NCBI GenBank assembly: GCA_910586565.1
Contig: CAJUIT010000004.1
Span: forward strand, 62,001 to 126,000
DNA from: an uncultured Muribaculaceae bacterium
GTDB lineage: Bacteria > Bacteroidota > Bacteroidia > Bacteroidales > Muribaculaceae
Length of the DNA: 64,000 nt
Reading direction: 5' to 3'
The notes beneath the pieces are model-generated. The model saw only the letters and a program-made list of their open reading frames with translations. It ran no database searches and was not told where the DNA came from. Both the position numbers and the translations under genes were made by a program. Shown piece by piece: positions 9,033-18,352 of the stretch (its first letter is position 1; each line of letters starts with the position of its first letter).

Positions 9033-9068
9033 AGTAGGGCGGTGTGTAAATTTACACACCGCCCTACT
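9033..9068 (-). terminator. Perfect 18-bp inverted repeat, terminator of the flavodoxin gene
   Basis: Two 18-base arms (AGTAGGGCGGTGTGTAAA and its reverse complement) meet with no spacer. The element lies 30 bp beyond the flavodoxin stop and is followed by TTTT on the minus strand. The repeat copy 8891-9018 starts 14 bp further on. Confidence 0.8.
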
Positions 9069-9097
9069 CTATTTCATGTCAATTATAAATCAGCCGG

Positions 9098-9616
9098 TTA
9101 TGATACGGCATCCTCTGCCTCGCGGATGCGGGCGGTCCACCCTGCCAGACGGGCGGGGGTGAGTTCGGGATGATTCACCTCGTCAATGAGCAAGCCGACA
9201 GCTTCGAGGGCATCGTCGGGTTTGGCTTTAGAGTGGTTGAAGGTGTAACCGATTGTGTCGTAGGGCGCAATGAAATCGGCACCGGTTTTCATAAGGCGCT
9301 CGTGGAGCTCGCCCACGCCGGAGCAGAAAGAGTCGTCCATCGTTTCGTCGCCGCAACCGAAAAGCGCGATGCGTTTTCCGCGCAAGTCGAGTTCCTCAAG
9401 GCCTGCGAGAAAATCATACCAATCATCTTCGAGGTCACCATCGCCCCAAGTGCTTGTGCCGAGCACAAGAAGGTCGAAATCGGCGACAGCCGACGGTGCC
9501 GTGTTTGCAACGTCGTAAACATTGGTTTTATCCACACCAAGTAAATCGGCTATTTTTTCAGCCACTTTGGCGGTTGTGCCTGTGGCAGAACCGTAGAACA
9601 CTCCTATTCTTTTCAT
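9098..9616 (-). CDS. fldA: Flavodoxin (long-chain type)
   Basis: Small FMN electron carrier. The N terminus MKRIGVFYGSATGTTAKVA has the FMN phosphate-binding loop (S/T-x-T-G-x-T), followed by LVLGTSTWGDGDLEDDW, the 50s loop with its Trp, and FGCGDETMDDSFCSG. The 172-residue length with an insertion after the 90s loop fits long-chain flavodoxins. It appears to be monocistronic: a strong terminator follows and the next upstream gene (purH) is divergent. In anaerobes it can stand in for ferredoxin under iron limitation, which is inference here. Confidence 0.93.
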   Translation of the reverse strand: MKRIGVFYGSATGTTAKVAEKIADLLGVDKTNVYDVANTAPSAVADFDLLVLGTSTWGDGDLEDDWYDFLAGLEELDLRGKRIALFGCGDETMDDSFCSGVGELHERLMKTGADFIAPYDTIGYTFNHSKAKPDDALEAVGLLIDEVNHPELTPARLAGWTARIREAEDAVS

Positions 9617-9823
9617 AAATAAATATCAATTAAATAATTTCATAAAGTGTGTGATTACCTCTATTCTAAAGGCTTTCAAGGCTAAACCGAGCCGATGAAA
9701 CGCCGGCCGAATCAACTTCGCTTGAACGGCTATTTGTCATTCGTCGGTTCATTAGAAAAACAACCCCGAGGCGGCAAAGGTTCGCATTTTTCATCGGCAA
9801 CGGGCCAAAGCTGACTTTCTGTG

Positions 9824-9849
9824 TTTTTTCGTCGAAGATTCTGCGTATC
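9824..9849 (+). repeat. 26-bp direct repeat, first copy
   Basis: Bases 9824-9849 are identical to 9908-9933: six Ts, then CGTCGAAGATTCTGCGTATC. This copy ends in TATCGTTG, an imperfect TAnnTTTG element, while the second copy ends in a perfect one. Confidence 0.8.
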
Positions 9850-9885
9850 GTTGGCTCCAAAAATCGGCTGCGCCGACGCGAACCA

Positions 9886-9937
9886 GCCTCCGGCCGACAT
9901 TCGCTATTTTTTTCGTCGAAGATTCTGCGTATCTTTG
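9886..9937 (+). promoter_or_regulatory. purH: Promoter-bearing repeat upstream of purH
   Basis: The stretch ends in TATCTTTG (9930-9937), a match to TAnnTTTG, 58 bp before the purH start; a T-rich tract stands in the -33 region. The whole segment from GCCTCCGGCC onward is repeated with changes at 33109-33161, again just upstream of a gene start. The core CGCTATTTTTTTCGTCG is identical in both. A second TAnnTTTG (9950-9957) lies closer to the gene, so the exact start site is uncertain. Confidence 0.6.
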
Positions 9938-9994
9938 ATGTAAAATCGCTAAATTTGCAGCTTGAAAATCCATCATGTAAATTTACTTATCAGG

Positions 9995-11521
9995 ATGACA
10001 GATATCAAAGAGATAAAAACCGCGCTTATCTCGGTTTTTCACAAAGACGGACTGGATGAAATCATTCGTCTGCTTCACAACAACGGAGTTAAATTCTTAT
10101 CGACCGGCGGCACACGCAGTTTTATTGAATCGCTCGGATATGAGTGCATGGCTGTTGAGGACCTCACCGGTTATCCCTCAATACTCGGGGGTCGCGTAAA
10201 GACCCTCCACCCCAAAGTTTTCGGAGGCATCCTCAACCGTCGCGACAATGCGACCGACCGCGAGGAGACTGCAAAATATGAAATTCCCGGCATCGACCTG
10301 GTGATTGTTGACCTCTACCCCTTCGAGGAAACAGTGGCATCGGGCGCATCGGAAGCCGACATCATCGAGAAAATCGACATAGGTGGCATCTCGCTCATCC
10401 GCGGGGCTGCCAAAAACTTCAACGATGTGGTGATTGTGCCCTCGAAGCGTCAATATGAGGCACTGCGCCGCATCCTGGCCGAGAATGGAGCAAAGACAAC
10501 TCTGGCCGACCGCAAATGGTTTGCAAAGGAGGCTTTCGGCGTGTCATCGGCCTACGACAGCGCGATTTTCAATTACTTCGACGGATTGGACACTCCCACC
10601 GGACTCCGCATTGCCATTGATGGAGAAAAAACAATGCGCTATGGTGAGAATCCCCACCAGAAGGGCTATTTCTTCGGACGTCTCGACCAGCTGTTTGAGC
10701 AGCTCCACGGCAAGGAAATTTCCTATAACAACCTGCTTGACATCGATGCAGCCACATCGCTTATGGCCGAATTCGAGGAGCCGACATTTGCCATTCTCAA
10801 GCACAACAACGCCTGCGGCGTGGCATCGCGTGCAACAGTTCTCGAAGCCTGGAAAGATGCGCTTGCCGGCGACCCTGTGTCGGCTTTCGGCGGGGTGCTC
10901 ATCACCAACTCCCCCATCGATGCCGAAACGGCATTAGAAATCAACAAAATTTTCTTTGAGGTTGTTATCGCTCCCGACTATGCTCCCGAAGCGTTGGGCA
11001 TTCTCGAACAGAAGAAGAACCGCATAATCCTGAAGCAGAAAGCTCCGCTGACCACCACCTGCCAGTTCCGCTCGGTGCTGAACGGTGCATTGGTGCAGGA
11101 ACGCGACCTGAAGGCCGAAACGCCCGACGACCTGCGCGTTGTGACCGCCACCCCCATCGCTCCCGAGCAAGTGGAGGATTTGCTGTTTGCCAACAAGCTC
11201 GTGAAGCATTGCAAGAGCAACGCTATTGTGCTTGCCAAGAACAAGCAGCTTTGCGCAGCCGGTGTGGGGCAGACATCGCGAGTTGACGCCCTCCGTCAGG
11301 CCATCGACAAAGCTCACACCTTCGATTTCGACCTGAAGGGTGCGGTGATGGCTTCGGATGCCTTCTTCCCCTTCGCCGACTGTGTTGAAATCGCACACAA
11401 TGCGGGGGTTGACGCTGTGATTCAGCCCGGCGGCTCAATCCGCGACAACGATTCAATCAAATATTGCGACGAAAACGGCGTGGCTATGGCCATGACAGGG
11501 TTCCGTCATTTCAAGCACTAA
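9995..11521 (+). CDS. purH: Bifunctional AICAR formyltransferase / IMP cyclohydrolase
   Basis: Catalyses the last two steps of IMP synthesis. The N-terminal MGS-like IMP cyclohydrolase domain shows LLHNNGVKFLSTGGT and GGRVKTLHPKVFGGIL. The C-terminal AICAR transformylase domain shows KHNNACGVA with the catalytic Lys-His pair, and QPGGSIRD near the end. I start at the ATG at 9995 (MTDIKEIKTALISVF), giving 508 residues, normal for PurH; an upstream in-frame ATG at 9962 would add eleven residues unlike the family. It is followed by mreB after 85 bp with only a weak hairpin (11537-11573) between them. Confidence 0.97.
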   Translation: MTDIKEIKTALISVFHKDGLDEIIRLLHNNGVKFLSTGGTRSFIESLGYECMAVEDLTGYPSILGGRVKTLHPKVFGGILNRRDNATDREETAKYEIPGIDLVIVDLYPFEETVASGASEADIIEKIDIGGISLIRGAAKNFNDVVIVPSKRQYEALRRILAENGAKTTLADRKWFAKEAFGVSSAYDSAIFNYFDGLDTPTGLRIAIDGEKTMRYGENPHQKGYFFGRLDQLFEQLHGKEISYNNLLDIDAATSLMAEFEEPTFAILKHNNACGVASRATVLEAWKDALAGDPVSAFGGVLITNSPIDAETALEINKIFFEVVIAPDYAPEALGILEQKKNRIILKQKAPLTTTCQFRSVLNGALVQERDLKAETPDDLRVVTATPIAPEQVEDLLFANKLVKHCKSNAIVLAKNKQLCAAGVGQTSRVDALRQAIDKAHTFDFDLKGAVMASDAFFPFADCVEIAHNAGVDAVIQPGGSIRDNDSIKYCDENGVAMAMTGFRHFKH

Positions 11522-11606
11522 AACAGAATTTCAGAACGGGGAGATTCCCGGCTGCATACGCTGAGACTCCCCGCTCCTCACATATTATTATATTAGAATA
11601 ACCGAA

Positions 11607-12626
11607 ATGGGATTATTTTCTCTCACTAAAGAAATAGCCATCGACCTGGGCACGGCTAACACCGTGATTATTCACAACGACAAGATTGTGATTGACGAGC
11701 CCTCGATTGTGGCCCTCGACCGCCGTAGCGACAAGCTCATTGCCGTTGGTAAGGAAGCTCAGCTGATGGAGGGTCGCGAACACCCCGGAATCCGCACCGT
11801 GCGCCCGCTGCGCAAGGGTGTGATTGCCGACTTCAACGCCGCCGAACTGATGATTCGCGGCCTTATCAAGAAAGCCAGCTCGAAAAGCAAGTGGTTCTCA
11901 CCTTCGCTGCGCATGGTTGTGGGTATTCCCTCGGGCTCTACCGAAGTGGAAATCCGCGCGGTGCGCGACTCGTCGGAACATGCCGGCGGCCGCGATGTCT
12001 ACATGCTCTATGAGCCTATGGCTGCCGCTCTCGGCATCGGTCTTGATGTTGAAGCGCCCGAAGGCAACATGATTGTCGACATAGGTGGCGGCACCACCGA
12101 AATCGCCGTTATCTCATTGGGTGGCATCGTGAGCAACCGAAGCATTCAGATTGCCGGTGACGACCTGACGGAGGATATCCAGGGTCACATGCGCCGCGCC
12201 CACAATGTGAAGGTTGGTGAACGCACTGCCGAACTCATCAAAATGAATGTCGGCTCGGCTCTGACAGAGCTTGAAAACCCGCCGGAGGAATATATCGTGC
12301 ACGGTCCCAACCAGATGACCGCACTTCCGATGGAAATCCCTGTGTCGTATCAGGAGATTTCACACGCTATCGAGAAATCGGTGACAAAAATCGAGACCGC
12401 GGTTCTCAGCGCATTGGAACAGACCCCTCCCGAATTGTATTCGGATATTGTGAGAAACGGCATCTGGCTTGCCGGAGGCGGCGCGCAGCTGCGCGGACTC
12501 GACAAGCGTCTGACCGACAAAATCGGCATCCAGTTCCACGTGGCCGAGGATCCGCTGCTGTGTGTTGCGAAAGGCACCGGCGTGGCTCTGAAGAATATCC
12601 AGAACTTCTCGTTCCTCATCCGCTAA
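11607..12626 (+). CDS. mreB: Rod shape-determining actin homologue MreB
   Basis: Forms membrane-bound filaments that organise lateral wall synthesis. Actin-fold nucleotide motifs are seen: phosphate 1 DLGTANTVI near the N terminus, DIGGGTTEIAVISLGG (phosphate 2) in the middle, and NGIWLAGGGAQLRGLDKRL (adenosine motif) near the C terminus. The 339-residue length is normal. The N terminus MGLFSLTKEIAIDLG keeps a short hydrophobic start for membrane contact. It leads the mreB-mreC-mreD-mrdA-rodA cluster on the plus strand, 148 bp before mreC. Confidence 0.97.
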   Translation: MGLFSLTKEIAIDLGTANTVIIHNDKIVIDEPSIVALDRRSDKLIAVGKEAQLMEGREHPGIRTVRPLRKGVIADFNAAELMIRGLIKKASSKSKWFSPSLRMVVGIPSGSTEVEIRAVRDSSEHAGGRDVYMLYEPMAAALGIGLDVEAPEGNMIVDIGGGTTEIAVISLGGIVSNRSIQIAGDDLTEDIQGHMRRAHNVKVGERTAELIKMNVGSALTELENPPEEYIVHGPNQMTALPMEIPVSYQEISHAIEKSVTKIETAVLSALEQTPPELYSDIVRNGIWLAGGGAQLRGLDKRLTDKIGIQFHVAEDPLLCVAKGTGVALKNIQNFSFLIR

Positions 12627-12774
12627 AAGCGACGCGGGAACCCAAACTGTAAATGCACAGGCACGGCTATCCCACATATCAGGGATGCCGTTGCTGTTGC
12701 ATACAGGCGGGTGGCATGCTCGGATTAGCCCGCGCCACTATGTTTAATCCACACTCTAACAGAATAAAGGCAAA

Positions 12775-13635
12775 TTGCGGAATCTGCTAAATTTCTATCT
12801 GCGTTACAGCGCATGGTTCGTGTTTGCGTTCTATGTGGTGGTGAGTTGCATGCTGCTGGTGAAGAAGAATCCTTACCAGCATCATGTGTACATGACATCG
12901 GCCGGTGCCGTTGCCGCAGGCGTTTATGATGTGTCGAGCAATATCACCGGCTACATCAACCTGCGCGACATCAACGAGGATTTGCAGCGCCGCAATGCCA
13001 CGCTTGAGTCGGAAGTGATTGAGTTGCGCCACCGCAACCGCATGCTCCGTCAGGCAATTCTGCAGGATTCGCTCAGCCGCGTTGACTCACTTGGGCAATT
13101 CGCATTTATCGTGGCCTCGGTGATAAACAACAGCGTTATCCACCCCTACAACTACATCACGGTTGACAAAGGTCGATGCGAAGGGCTTGAACCGGAAATG
13201 GGTGTGATGGACCAGAATGGCGTTGTGGGAGTTGTGAATGTGGTGTCGGATCACCACGCCCGCATCATCTCGCTGCTGAACCCCAATTTCCGACTTTCAT
13301 GCAAGCTGCGCGGCAACGATGCTTTCGGGTCGCTGGTGTGGGACGGGAAAAAGCCCACCGAGGCATTGCTTGAGGAGTTGCCCAAGCAGGTGAAATTCCA
13401 CAAGGGTGACACTATCATCACGTCGGGTTATTCGGCGATGTTCCCCGAGGGGATTCCCGTGGGTGTAATCATGGAGTCGGCCCGCGGAGAGGATGACAAC
13501 TTCCACACCCTGCGCATCAGACTACTCACCGATTTCTCCACCCTGTCGACGGTGAAGATTATCTCGAACCGCGACATTGTAGACATTAGAAACGCAGAGA
13601 CCGACCGCAATGCCGAAGCCGACCGCAACAGTTAA
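12775..13635 (+). CDS. mreC: Rod shape-determining protein MreC
   Basis: Periplasmic scaffold of the elongasome, linking MreB/MreD to PBP2. The product has a short cytoplasmic N terminus and one membrane helix (about 11-28, WFVFAFYVVVSCMLLV), then a coiled coil (about 60-90, EDLQRRNATLESEVIELRHRNR) and the beta-barrel MreC core with the conserved DKGRCEGLEPEMGVMDQNGVVG. The start is TTG at 12775 (MRNLLNFYLRYSAWF); no ATG in frame gives a complete membrane segment. The 286-residue length is normal. A charged, repetitive tail (NAETDRNAEADRN) ends the protein. Confidence 0.93.
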   Translation: MRNLLNFYLRYSAWFVFAFYVVVSCMLLVKKNPYQHHVYMTSAGAVAAGVYDVSSNITGYINLRDINEDLQRRNATLESEVIELRHRNRMLRQAILQDSLSRVDSLGQFAFIVASVINNSVIHPYNYITVDKGRCEGLEPEMGVMDQNGVVGVVNVVSDHHARIISLLNPNFRLSCKLRGNDAFGSLVWDGKKPTEALLEELPKQVKFHKGDTIITSGYSAMFPEGIPVGVIMESARGEDDNFHTLRIRLLTDFSTLSTVKIISNRDIVDIRNAETDRNAEADRNS

Positions 13636-13708
13636 AGCTCCGCATCGGAAGAGACCTGCAAGATAACACTAATTGCAAAATCGATTACCAAGAGAATAAG
13701 GCTCGATA

Positions 13709-14218
13709 ATGACCAAGGTAATATTACGCTTCACGCTGCTTTTTGTGCTGCTTGTGCTGTGTCAGGTGGTGGTGTTCAACCACATCTGCCTGTTCGGCGT
13801 GGCCATTCCGCTGGTGTTCATTTATTTCATTATCAAGCTTCCGGTGACGTTGGGTGTCAACAAGGTGATGACGCTTGCGTTTCTGTTGGGGTTGACTATC
13901 GACGTGTTTTCCAACACGCAAGGGATGAACGCCCTGGCCTGCACGTTGCTCAGTGTGTGCCGCATGCCCGTGCTGAAACTATATCTTCCGCGTCAGGACG
14001 ACCTCACCAACCCCGAGCCCTCGCTGCGCACGCTGGCACCGGCAGTGTTCATGAAGTATGCCGTTACCCTTGTGACTCTCTATTGCGCATTCTTTTTCAT
14101 TATCGAGGCATTCACGTTCTTCGATTTCATGAAACTGCTTCTGCGCATAGTGTGCTCATCGGCACTTACATTCGTTATTATTCTCGCTTTCGACGGCTTC
14201 ACATCGCGCAGCCGTTAA
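13709..14218 (+). CDS. mreD: Rod shape-determining protein MreD
   Basis: Integral membrane partner of MreC. The 169-residue product is almost entirely hydrophobic, with about five membrane segments, and has the MreD pattern LTIDVFSNTQGMNALACTLL. It lies 73 bp after mreC and 18 bp before the PBP2 gene. MreD sequences diverge strongly, so position in the cluster carries much of the weight. Confidence 0.92.
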   Translation: MTKVILRFTLLFVLLVLCQVVVFNHICLFGVAIPLVFIYFIIKLPVTLGVNKVMTLAFLLGLTIDVFSNTQGMNALACTLLSVCRMPVLKLYLPRQDDLTNPEPSLRTLAPAVFMKYAVTLVTLYCAFFFIIEAFTFFDFMKLLLRIVCSSALTFVIILAFDGFTSRSR

Positions 14219-14236
14219 AACTCTCCCTCTCAGGAT

Positions 14237-16090
14237 ATGCGAAAAAACTATCAGCTTGAAAAGCGCAAATACGTTATAGGCGGTTTTATTGTGGTGATAG
14301 CGGCAATCTACGTGTGCCGCCTTTTCGGCTTGCAGATACAGGATGACAAATATAAGGATTATGCCGACAACAACGCGTTTCTGCGCAAAACGGTGTATCC
14401 TTCGCGCGGAATGATTTATGACCGCAACGACTCGCTGGTGGTGTTCAACCAGCCGGCCTACGATGTGATGATGATTCCGCGCGACGTGCATGACTTCGAC
14501 ACCGCCGATTTCTGCCGCACACTTTCCATAACCCCCGAAGAGTTCCGCGACCGATTGGCCACGATGAAAAAGTCGGCGAGCTATTCGGCCTACACACCGC
14601 AGACGCTTATCACACACCTGTCGGCGAAGGATTACGGCAAACTTCAGGAGAAGCTCTACCGTTATCCCGGGTTCTTTATTCAGAAAAGAATTCTTCGCGA
14701 GTATAATTACAACGCGGCAGCCAATGTTCTCGGCAATATCAGAGAGGTGTCGGAACGCGACATAAAACGTGACCCCTACTATCAGCCCGGCGACTATTGC
14801 GGCGACCTCGGCATCGAGAAAAGCTACGATGAGTTTCTGCGAGGGGTCAAGGGGAAAGAAATTCTAATCAGGGACGCGCGCGGGCGCATTCGCGGACGCT
14901 TCGAGGACGGAGCGCGCGACATCGCCCCTATTTCAGGGAAAGATATCAGGCTGGGCCTGGATATCAAACTTCAGGAATATGCCGAAAGTCTGATGGTAAA
15001 CAAAATCGGTGCTGTGGTGGCAATCGAGCCCGAAACGGGTGAGATTCTCGCGATGGTGTCGAGCCCTACCTACATGCCGTCGAAGCTTGTGGGACGTGAG
15101 CGCGGGAAAAACTACCGCGAACTTAACAACGACCCGCTGAAACCTCTGTTCGACCGTGCACTGATGGGCGCCTATCCCCCCGGCTCAACATTCAAGCCCA
15201 CGCAGGGTTTGATTTTCCTTGAGGAGGGAATCGTGAACCTGAGCACCCCGTTTCCGTGCTATCACGGCTTCATTAGCGGGCGACTTAAGGTAGGTTGCCA
15301 CGGCCACGCCTCCCCCATCACTTTGAAACCTGCGTTGCAAACCTCGTGCAACGCCTATTTCTGCTGGGGATTCAAGGCAATGGTTGACAAGCGGTCGAAA
15401 TACGGCACATCGGCAAAGGCGTTTGAGGTGTGGAAGAATCACCTTGTATCGCTGGGCTACGGCTATGCCCTCGGGGTGGATTTGCCTTCGGAAGGGCGAG
15501 GTTTCATCCCAAATGCCAAATTCTATAACAAAGTGTATGGTGAGGGGCATTGGAGCGCCAACACCATCATTTCGGTGTCAATCGGCCAGGGTGAGATTCT
15601 TGCAACCCCGTTGCAAATTGCCAATCTCTGTGCCACGGTGGCCAACCGCGGTTGGTTTATCACCCCGCATGTTGTGAAGGAGGTGCAGGATACCCTCATT
15701 GATGAAAAATACCGCACTAAACGGTTCCCCACCATCACCCAATCCTATTTCGATGAGATTGCCGAGGGGATGAGAATGGCGGTGACAGGGGGCACGTGCC
15801 GCCTGGCCAACCTGCCCGACATAGAGGTGTGCGGCAAAACCGGCACCGCTCAGAACCCTCACGGCAAAGACCACTCGGCGTTTATAGGGTTCGCACCCTA
15901 TCACAACCCCAAAATCGCAGTGTGCGTGTATGTTGAGAACGCCGGCTTCGGTGCCGCTTTCGGTGTGCCAATCGGCTCGCTCATCATCGAGAAATATCTC
16001 AAGGGAGAAATATCCCCCTCGCGCAAATATATTGAGGACCGGATGTTCACATCCAACACCATCATCTACAGCGGGGTGAAAAAGCATTGA
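14237..16090 (+). CDS. mrdA: Penicillin-binding protein 2, peptidoglycan transpeptidase
   Basis: Cross-links peptidoglycan during cell elongation together with RodA. One N-terminal membrane helix (about 13-31, YVIGGFIVVIAAIYVCRLFG) is followed by the PBP dimerisation domain (RGMIYDRNDSLVVFN) and the transpeptidase domain. Catalytic motifs are STFK with the active Ser at residue 317, SCN in LQTSCNAYFCWG, and KTGT with Lys534. The 617-residue length fits PBP2. It sits between mreD and rodA, its known partners. Confidence 0.95.
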   Translation: MRKNYQLEKRKYVIGGFIVVIAAIYVCRLFGLQIQDDKYKDYADNNAFLRKTVYPSRGMIYDRNDSLVVFNQPAYDVMMIPRDVHDFDTADFCRTLSITPEEFRDRLATMKKSASYSAYTPQTLITHLSAKDYGKLQEKLYRYPGFFIQKRILREYNYNAAANVLGNIREVSERDIKRDPYYQPGDYCGDLGIEKSYDEFLRGVKGKEILIRDARGRIRGRFEDGARDIAPISGKDIRLGLDIKLQEYAESLMVNKIGAVVAIEPETGEILAMVSSPTYMPSKLVGRERGKNYRELNNDPLKPLFDRALMGAYPPGSTFKPTQGLIFLEEGIVNLSTPFPCYHGFISGRLKVGCHGHASPITLKPALQTSCNAYFCWGFKAMVDKRSKYGTSAKAFEVWKNHLVSLGYGYALGVDLPSEGRGFIPNAKFYNKVYGEGHWSANTIISVSIGQGEILATPLQIANLCATVANRGWFITPHVVKEVQDTLIDEKYRTKRFPTITQSYFDEIAEGMRMAVTGGTCRLANLPDIEVCGKTGTAQNPHGKDHSAFIGFAPYHNPKIAVCVYVENAGFGAAFGVPIGSLIIEKYLKGEISPSRKYIEDRMFTSNTIIYSGVKKH

Positions 16091-16145
16091 TTCGCCCGGG
16101 GAAACGTTGTCACAGTCACATAAATAAATTCCACGACTTACTAAA

Positions 16146-17636
16146 ATGGATTTCAACAGATTGGCACAAGGGCGCAGCGGAGGCCGCGACGGAGAGTCGA
16201 TATTCAAGCATGTCGACTGGATTACGGTTATCCTGTATCTGCTGCTGGTGACAGCCGGTGTAATCTCGATTTATGCGGCAAGCTACGACTACGATAACGC
16301 CAGCATTTTTTCGTTTGACGAGTTTTCGGGAAAACAGATAAGGTGGATCGGGCTTTCGTTTCTGTTGGGGCTTGTGCTGATTGTGGTGGATGCCCGGATG
16401 TATGAGACCTACGCCTACCCCATCTATCTGGCAATGCTGTGCCTGCTTGTCGTGACGATATTCATAGCGCCCGACATCAAGGGGTCGCGCTCATGGCTTG
16501 TGCTCGGCCCAATGAGTCTTCAGCCGGCCGAATTTGCCAAATTTGCCACGGCACTTGCGCTGGCAAAACTATTCAGCGGCTATAACTTCAACCTCAACGG
16601 CTCGGCAAAGAACTATGTGAGGGCATTGCTGATTATTTTCACCCCCATCATTCTGATTCTCGCTCAGAAAGAAACAGGCTCTGCTCTGGTGTATATGGCA
16701 TTGTTCTTTGTGCTTTACCGCGAGGGGATGAGCGGACTGGTGCTCTTCGCCGCACTATTGGCGGTGATTATCTTCGTGGTAGCTATAAAATATACCGAAA
16801 CCCTCGTAATCGGGATTCCGGCCGGTGAATTCGGCATCATGTGCATGATTATGGTGCTGGTGGTTGCAATGCTGGCATTCTACGTTAAACGGATAGAGAT
16901 TGCGCGGAATGTGCTGCTGTGGTTTGCAGGCACAGCTATTGTTGAAGGGGTGCTGTCGATTTGGGACGTGAACCTACAGGGATATGTTTATTTTTTCTCC
17001 GTTATAGGGGTGGCGATGGTCTACTGCCTGTTTGAGATGCTGAGACAAAAATCGAAAGCTCTGATGGTGACCGTAATCACAGCTGTGCTTTCGCTGTCGT
17101 TTCTGTTCTCGGTAAACTTGGTGTTCTCCAACATGATGCCCCACCAGCAGAAACGCATCAAGGTTGCTCTGAGCATCGAAGATGATCCCCGCGATGCGGG
17201 CTACAACGTGAACCAGTCGAAAATCGCCATCGGCTCGGGAGGTGCCACCGGGAAAGGATTCCTCAAAGGCACCCAAACCAAACTGAAATATGTGCCTGAG
17301 CAACACACCGACTTTATTTTCTGCACCATCGGCGAGGAGGAAGGATTCCTCGGCACTACAGTGGTGATTTTGCTGTTCCTGATTCTTATTCTGAGAGTAA
17401 TCTCCATTGCAGAAAGGCAACCCACCGCTTTCGGCCGTGTATATGCCTATTGCGTGGCATCCTACCTGATATTCCACTTCTGTATCAACATCGGCATGGT
17501 TATAGGACTATGCCCCGTAATCGGCATTCCCCTCCCCTTTTTCAGCTACGGAGGATCGTCGTTGTGGGGTTTCACCTTCCTGCTGTTCATTCTGCTGCGC
17601 ATCGACGCCTCGCGCCGCTCCCGCCTCACCCAATAA
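16146..17636 (+). CDS. rodA: Peptidoglycan glycosyltransferase RodA (SEDS family)
   Basis: Polymerises lipid II into glycan strands in the elongasome. The 496-residue product has about ten membrane segments, the SEDS signatures GSRSWLVLGPMSLQPAEFAK and FCTIGEEEGFLGT, and the C-terminal FSYGGSSLWGF. It is longer than classical RodA (about 370-430 residues) because of extra hydrophobic sequence in the middle (about 215-320), as is common in Bacteroidota. It is the last gene of the shape cluster, 55 bp after mrdA, and is followed by an AT-rich insert. Confidence 0.95.
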   Translation: MDFNRLAQGRSGGRDGESIFKHVDWITVILYLLLVTAGVISIYAASYDYDNASIFSFDEFSGKQIRWIGLSFLLGLVLIVVDARMYETYAYPIYLAMLCLLVVTIFIAPDIKGSRSWLVLGPMSLQPAEFAKFATALALAKLFSGYNFNLNGSAKNYVRALLIIFTPIILILAQKETGSALVYMALFFVLYREGMSGLVLFAALLAVIIFVVAIKYTETLVIGIPAGEFGIMCMIMVLVVAMLAFYVKRIEIARNVLLWFAGTAIVEGVLSIWDVNLQGYVYFFSVIGVAMVYCLFEMLRQKSKALMVTVITAVLSLSFLFSVNLVFSNMMPHQQKRIKVALSIEDDPRDAGYNVNQSKIAIGSGGATGKGFLKGTQTKLKYVPEQHTDFIFCTIGEEEGFLGTTVVILLFLILILRVISIAERQPTAFGRVYAYCVASYLIFHFCINIGMVIGLCPVIGIPLPFFSYGGSSLWGFTFLLFILLRIDASRRSRLTQ

Positions 17637-17727
17637 CCATGAAAGAGAATGAAAAAGTCCATTTGCAAGGTTCGTCCACGAACTTTTGAGAAATGGGGGG
17701 TAATGATGTATTCTGAACAAGGGAGAC

Positions 17728-17741
17728 AACAAGCGGATTAA
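17728..17741 (+). repeat. 14-bp cassette repeat, first copy
   Basis: AACAAGCGGATTAA lies 31 bp before the DUF1877 gene and is repeated exactly at 18276-18289, before the next small gene. It may mark cassette borders or be a shared operator. Confidence 0.7.
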
Positions 17742-17772
17742 TATATCCTTAAATTTAAAAGAGAAAACAATT

Positions 17773-18264
17773 ATGGGAATGTTAGGAGTTTATATGTTGG
17801 CTGATGAGGCGACAATCAAAAGGCTATCAAATGAGGATGACTTGTTTGAAGCTGTGGAAGAATATGGAGACCAAGAAACCACTATTGCTTATGATATAGA
17901 TAAGATGTGGGATGGACTTCACTTTTTACTGACGGGCGTAACCGCACAAGAGCCAATCGAAGGAAATCTTTTAAGTGAGGCTGTTGTTGGTACAGATGTT
18001 TTTGAGTGTGAAGACTTTATAGCATACACAAATCCAAATCACATTAAAGAAATTGTAGATGCGCTAACCGAGGTAGATATAGAAGCCCTTACAGGGAAGA
18101 TGAATATATCCAGCTTTAGAAAAGCTAAAATCTATCCAAACATTTGGATGAAAAAAGATGATGAGCTGCTAAAAGCAGAGTTGAAAAAAGAGTTTCTGAA
18201 TTTGAAATCTTTTTATGAGAACGCATTAAACTCTCAAACAGGAGTTTTAGTAAGTATTTATTGA
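17773..18264 (+). CDS. DUF1877 (YfbM-like) protein
   Basis: 163 residues, cytosolic, acidic. The start MGMLGVYMLADEATIKRL and the central IDKMWDGLHFLLTG are the DUF1877/YfbM pattern. Members of this family are frequent in gene clusters of polymorphic toxin immunity proteins, but no function is proven. The gene is clearly more AT-rich than rodA before it, which points to acquisition. It is bracketed by exact 14-bp repeats. No toxin gene is visible nearby. Confidence 0.85.
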   Translation: MGMLGVYMLADEATIKRLSNEDDLFEAVEEYGDQETTIAYDIDKMWDGLHFLLTGVTAQEPIEGNLLSEAVVGTDVFECEDFIAYTNPNHIKEIVDALTEVDIEALTGKMNISSFRKAKIYPNIWMKKDDELLKAELKKEFLNLKSFYENALNSQTGVLVSIY

Positions 18265-18275
18265 AATAAGTTAAT

Positions 18276-18289
18276 AACAAGCGGATTAA
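18276..18289 (+). repeat. 14-bp cassette repeat, second copy
   Basis: Exact copy of 17728-17741, located 11 bp after the DUF1877 stop and 63 bp before the following small gene. Confidence 0.7.
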
Positions 18290-18352
18290 CCACCAAAAAA
18301 GTTCTGTTAGCTGCCTGACATTAGTGTCAATAGAATTGAAAATAATAAACAA

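Noticed and set aside
8857..9162. 101-codon plus-strand frame over repeat copy 1
   Set aside because: Crosses the repeat and a terminator; its similarity to the frame over copy 2 only reflects the shared DNA repeat.
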